64,000 bases of DNA from Pseudomonadota bacterium. GTDB taxonomy: Bacteria > Myxococcota_A > Polyangia > Polyangiales > Polyangiaceae. Position numbers and translations under genes: made by a program. The notes below the pieces were generated by a model. That model was given only the letters and a program-made list of their open reading frames with translations. It was not told where the DNA came from and ran no database searches. The DNA is taken from NCBI GenBank assembly GCA_023423895.1, contig JAFAER010000150.1:1-64000 (forward strand), written 5' to 3'. Shown piece after piece: positions 61,339 to 64,000 of the stretch (within the stretch, counting starts at the first letter, position 1; each line of letters begins with the position of its first letter).

Positions 61339-62199
61339 TCACGATGCGTCGCTGCCTGCGATGCGGACCGCGGCGGCGCGTGGATCCGGCGCCCGCTCGT
61401 TGGCGCGGAGCCAGTCGAACGTCCGATCGAAGACGTTCTCCGCGTCGGCGACGTTGCCGTGCCGGCACCCCGGCATCTCGAAGTAGGTCGCGGGGACACC
61501 CGCGCGGGACGCCGTCTGCGCGGCTTGCCTCATCCGTGCCGGGACGTCGAGCGAGCACGACATCGTGACGACCGCACGCGCCTGCGCGAGCCTACGCGGC
61601 GACGGATCCGTCGGCGCCCCGATGAGAACGACACGGGTATAGCGAGACGGCCAGCGCTCGACCATTTGCTCCGCGAGCGCAGCGCCTTGCGAGTAGCCGA
61701 CGAGGGTGATGCCTTCAGGCGGGATCTCGACGAGGCCCGCGGCCGCCAGCGCGGCTTCCACGCGAGCGTGCTGCCGGCCAGCGTCCCACGAGAACGTGCG
61801 GAACCCGGGCGCGTCGCCACACGGCCGGTCGCCCTCGATGGCGACGACTCCTCCCTGTTTGCGCGCCGCTTCCGGGAACGTTTGGAGGTAGGCGCCGCCG
61901 TTCGAGCAAACGCCCGGCATGAACACCGTCGTCGGCGGCGCGCCGCCCTTCGCGCGGACGACCGAGGCGACGAGGTCTCCCGGAACGAGCAGGCGCTCGA
62001 CCTGCGCGGGCGGCGGAGGAGGAGGCGGTGGTGACGGTGGCTCGGGCATGTTCGTGCTCGGGCTGGGCGCCGCTGGCGTCGCAACACGCGCCGACGGCTC
62101 CGCGACGACGCGCGCGTGCTCCTCGTGATGGCGACACCCCGTTCCGATGGTCGCGACAACAATTGTGACCAACGCCAACGCCGATTCGAGCCTGCTCAT
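61339..62199 (-). CDS. Exported alpha/beta-hydrolase-fold lipoprotein
   Basis: Predicted exported hydrolase of 286 residues. The start is ATG 62199, decided by GGAGGG five bases upstream. Signal peptide ends in GTGC (lipobox). A poly-Pro linker precedes an alpha/beta-hydrolase core: FMPGVCSNGGAYL, nucleophile elbow GYSQGAA (Ser), a candidate Asp in APTDPSP, and His in GCRHGN. Substrate unknown. Esterase or lipase activity is likely from the fold. Confidence 0.82.
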   Translation of the reverse strand: MSRLESALALVTIVVATIGTGCRHHEEHARVVAEPSARVATPAAPSPSTNMPEPPSPPPPPPPPAQVERLLVPGDLVASVVRAKGGAPPTTVFMPGVCSNGGAYLQTFPEAARKQGGVVAIEGDRPCGDAPGFRTFSWDAGRQHARVEAALAAAGLVEIPPEGITLVGYSQGAALAEQMVERWPSRYTRVVLIGAPTDPSPRRLAQARAVVTMSCSLDVPARMRQAAQTASRAGVPATYFEMPGCRHGNVADAENVFDRTFDWLRANERAPDPRAAAVRIAGSDAS

Positions 62200-62268
62200 C
62201 GTTCCCTCCGGTGCACCATGCGGCTGTGCCATCGGTCCGTCGGGACAGCGTCGACGAGTGTGACGTGG

Positions 62269-63789
<1,521 letters not shown>

Positions 63790-63797
63790 CGCCATCC

Positions 63798-63803
63798 ATT
63801 CTA
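63798..63803 (-). promoter_or_regulatory. -10-like TAGAAT, 8 nt before ATG 63789
   Basis: On the minus strand TAGAAT precedes the kinase ATG by eight bases; it favours 63789 over the ATG at 63795, which would fall only two bases after the element. Confidence 0.5.
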
Positions 63804-64000
63804 CCGGGCTGTCTCCGGAACGCCTCGTCCTGCGGCGAAGTTCGTTGCAGAGCTTTCCAAGTGCCCGACATCTTTGGCGGTATGGCCGCTCGCCCAGCCG
63901 TCGAGCGGCACGCCGGCGCTTCGGTCCGTGCTTGCGCGACGACGCGGCGTCTGCGAGGCATGAACGTGATGACGAACCCGGCGCCCGCGGGTGGGCAGAG
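63804..64000. other. Right-end spacer, possible start of a cut-off gene
   Basis: No complete gene is visible. A plus-strand frame begins with ATG at about 63960 and runs off the window, too short to judge. Confidence 0.3.

Overview
The window is high-GC bacterial DNA that reads like a myxobacterium (Myxococcota), most probably of the Polyangiales type. This is an inference from content: four Hanks-type Ser/Thr kinases with TPR/PEGA partner proteins, cysteine-rich lipoproteins with NCxxC repeats, seven-repeat AVWGSGPDDVWAVG-type propeller lipoproteins, a matrixin with a MYXO-CTERM-like tail, and many long shadow frames. I see no rRNA, tRNA, insertion sequence or CRISPR array.

Layout. 0-15.6 kb: a collagen-like lipoprotein, class I fumarase, and three Ser/Thr kinases, each next to TPR/PEGA or lipoprotein genes. 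15.6-28 kb: an NtrC-type sigma54 activator, a candidate sigma54 promoter, then gvpJ-like, gvpA, a sensor kinase, a receiver protein and gvpF/L in one tight run, followed by gvpG, a 35-bp tandem repeat and a helix-hairpin-helix/membrane/coiled-coil protein. 28-38.7 kb: a second sensor kinase, a run of exported surface proteins (IgGFc-binding-like, two propellers, Cys-rich, FN3/lamin-tail) and an ECF sigma factor with its membrane partner. 38.7-44.3 kb: a tandem ArsA/Get3-type ATPase, then gvpF/L, a gvpA-family gene, gvpF/L and gvpK joined by 4-base overlaps. 44.3-64 kb: a 1704-residue TPR protein, an ArsC/Spx-like protein, a decayed TolB-like propeller, the matrixin, a DUF2277 protein, an MTH1-like Nudix enzyme, a GAF protein, a crotonase, a MshEN-pseudokinase-PilZ fusion, a PEGA lipoprotein, an alpha/beta hydrolase and a fourth kinase.

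The most interesting system is the gas-vesicle set. It has three GvpA-family proteins, three GvpF/L proteins, GvpG and GvpK, but no GvpN, GvpO or GvpC in the window. A double ArsA/Get3 ATPase with two CxxC motifs heads the last operon, signalling proteins are embedded in the first, and several members carry histone-H1-like basic tails. Together these suggest a signal-controlled gas-vesicle (or gas-vesicle-derived) system with a possible alternative assembly ATPase.

A second theme is promoter architecture. At least fourteen genes have a TANNNT hexamer 6-10 bases before the start codon, which predicts leaderless or nearly leaderless transcripts. This motif also decides several start codons given here.
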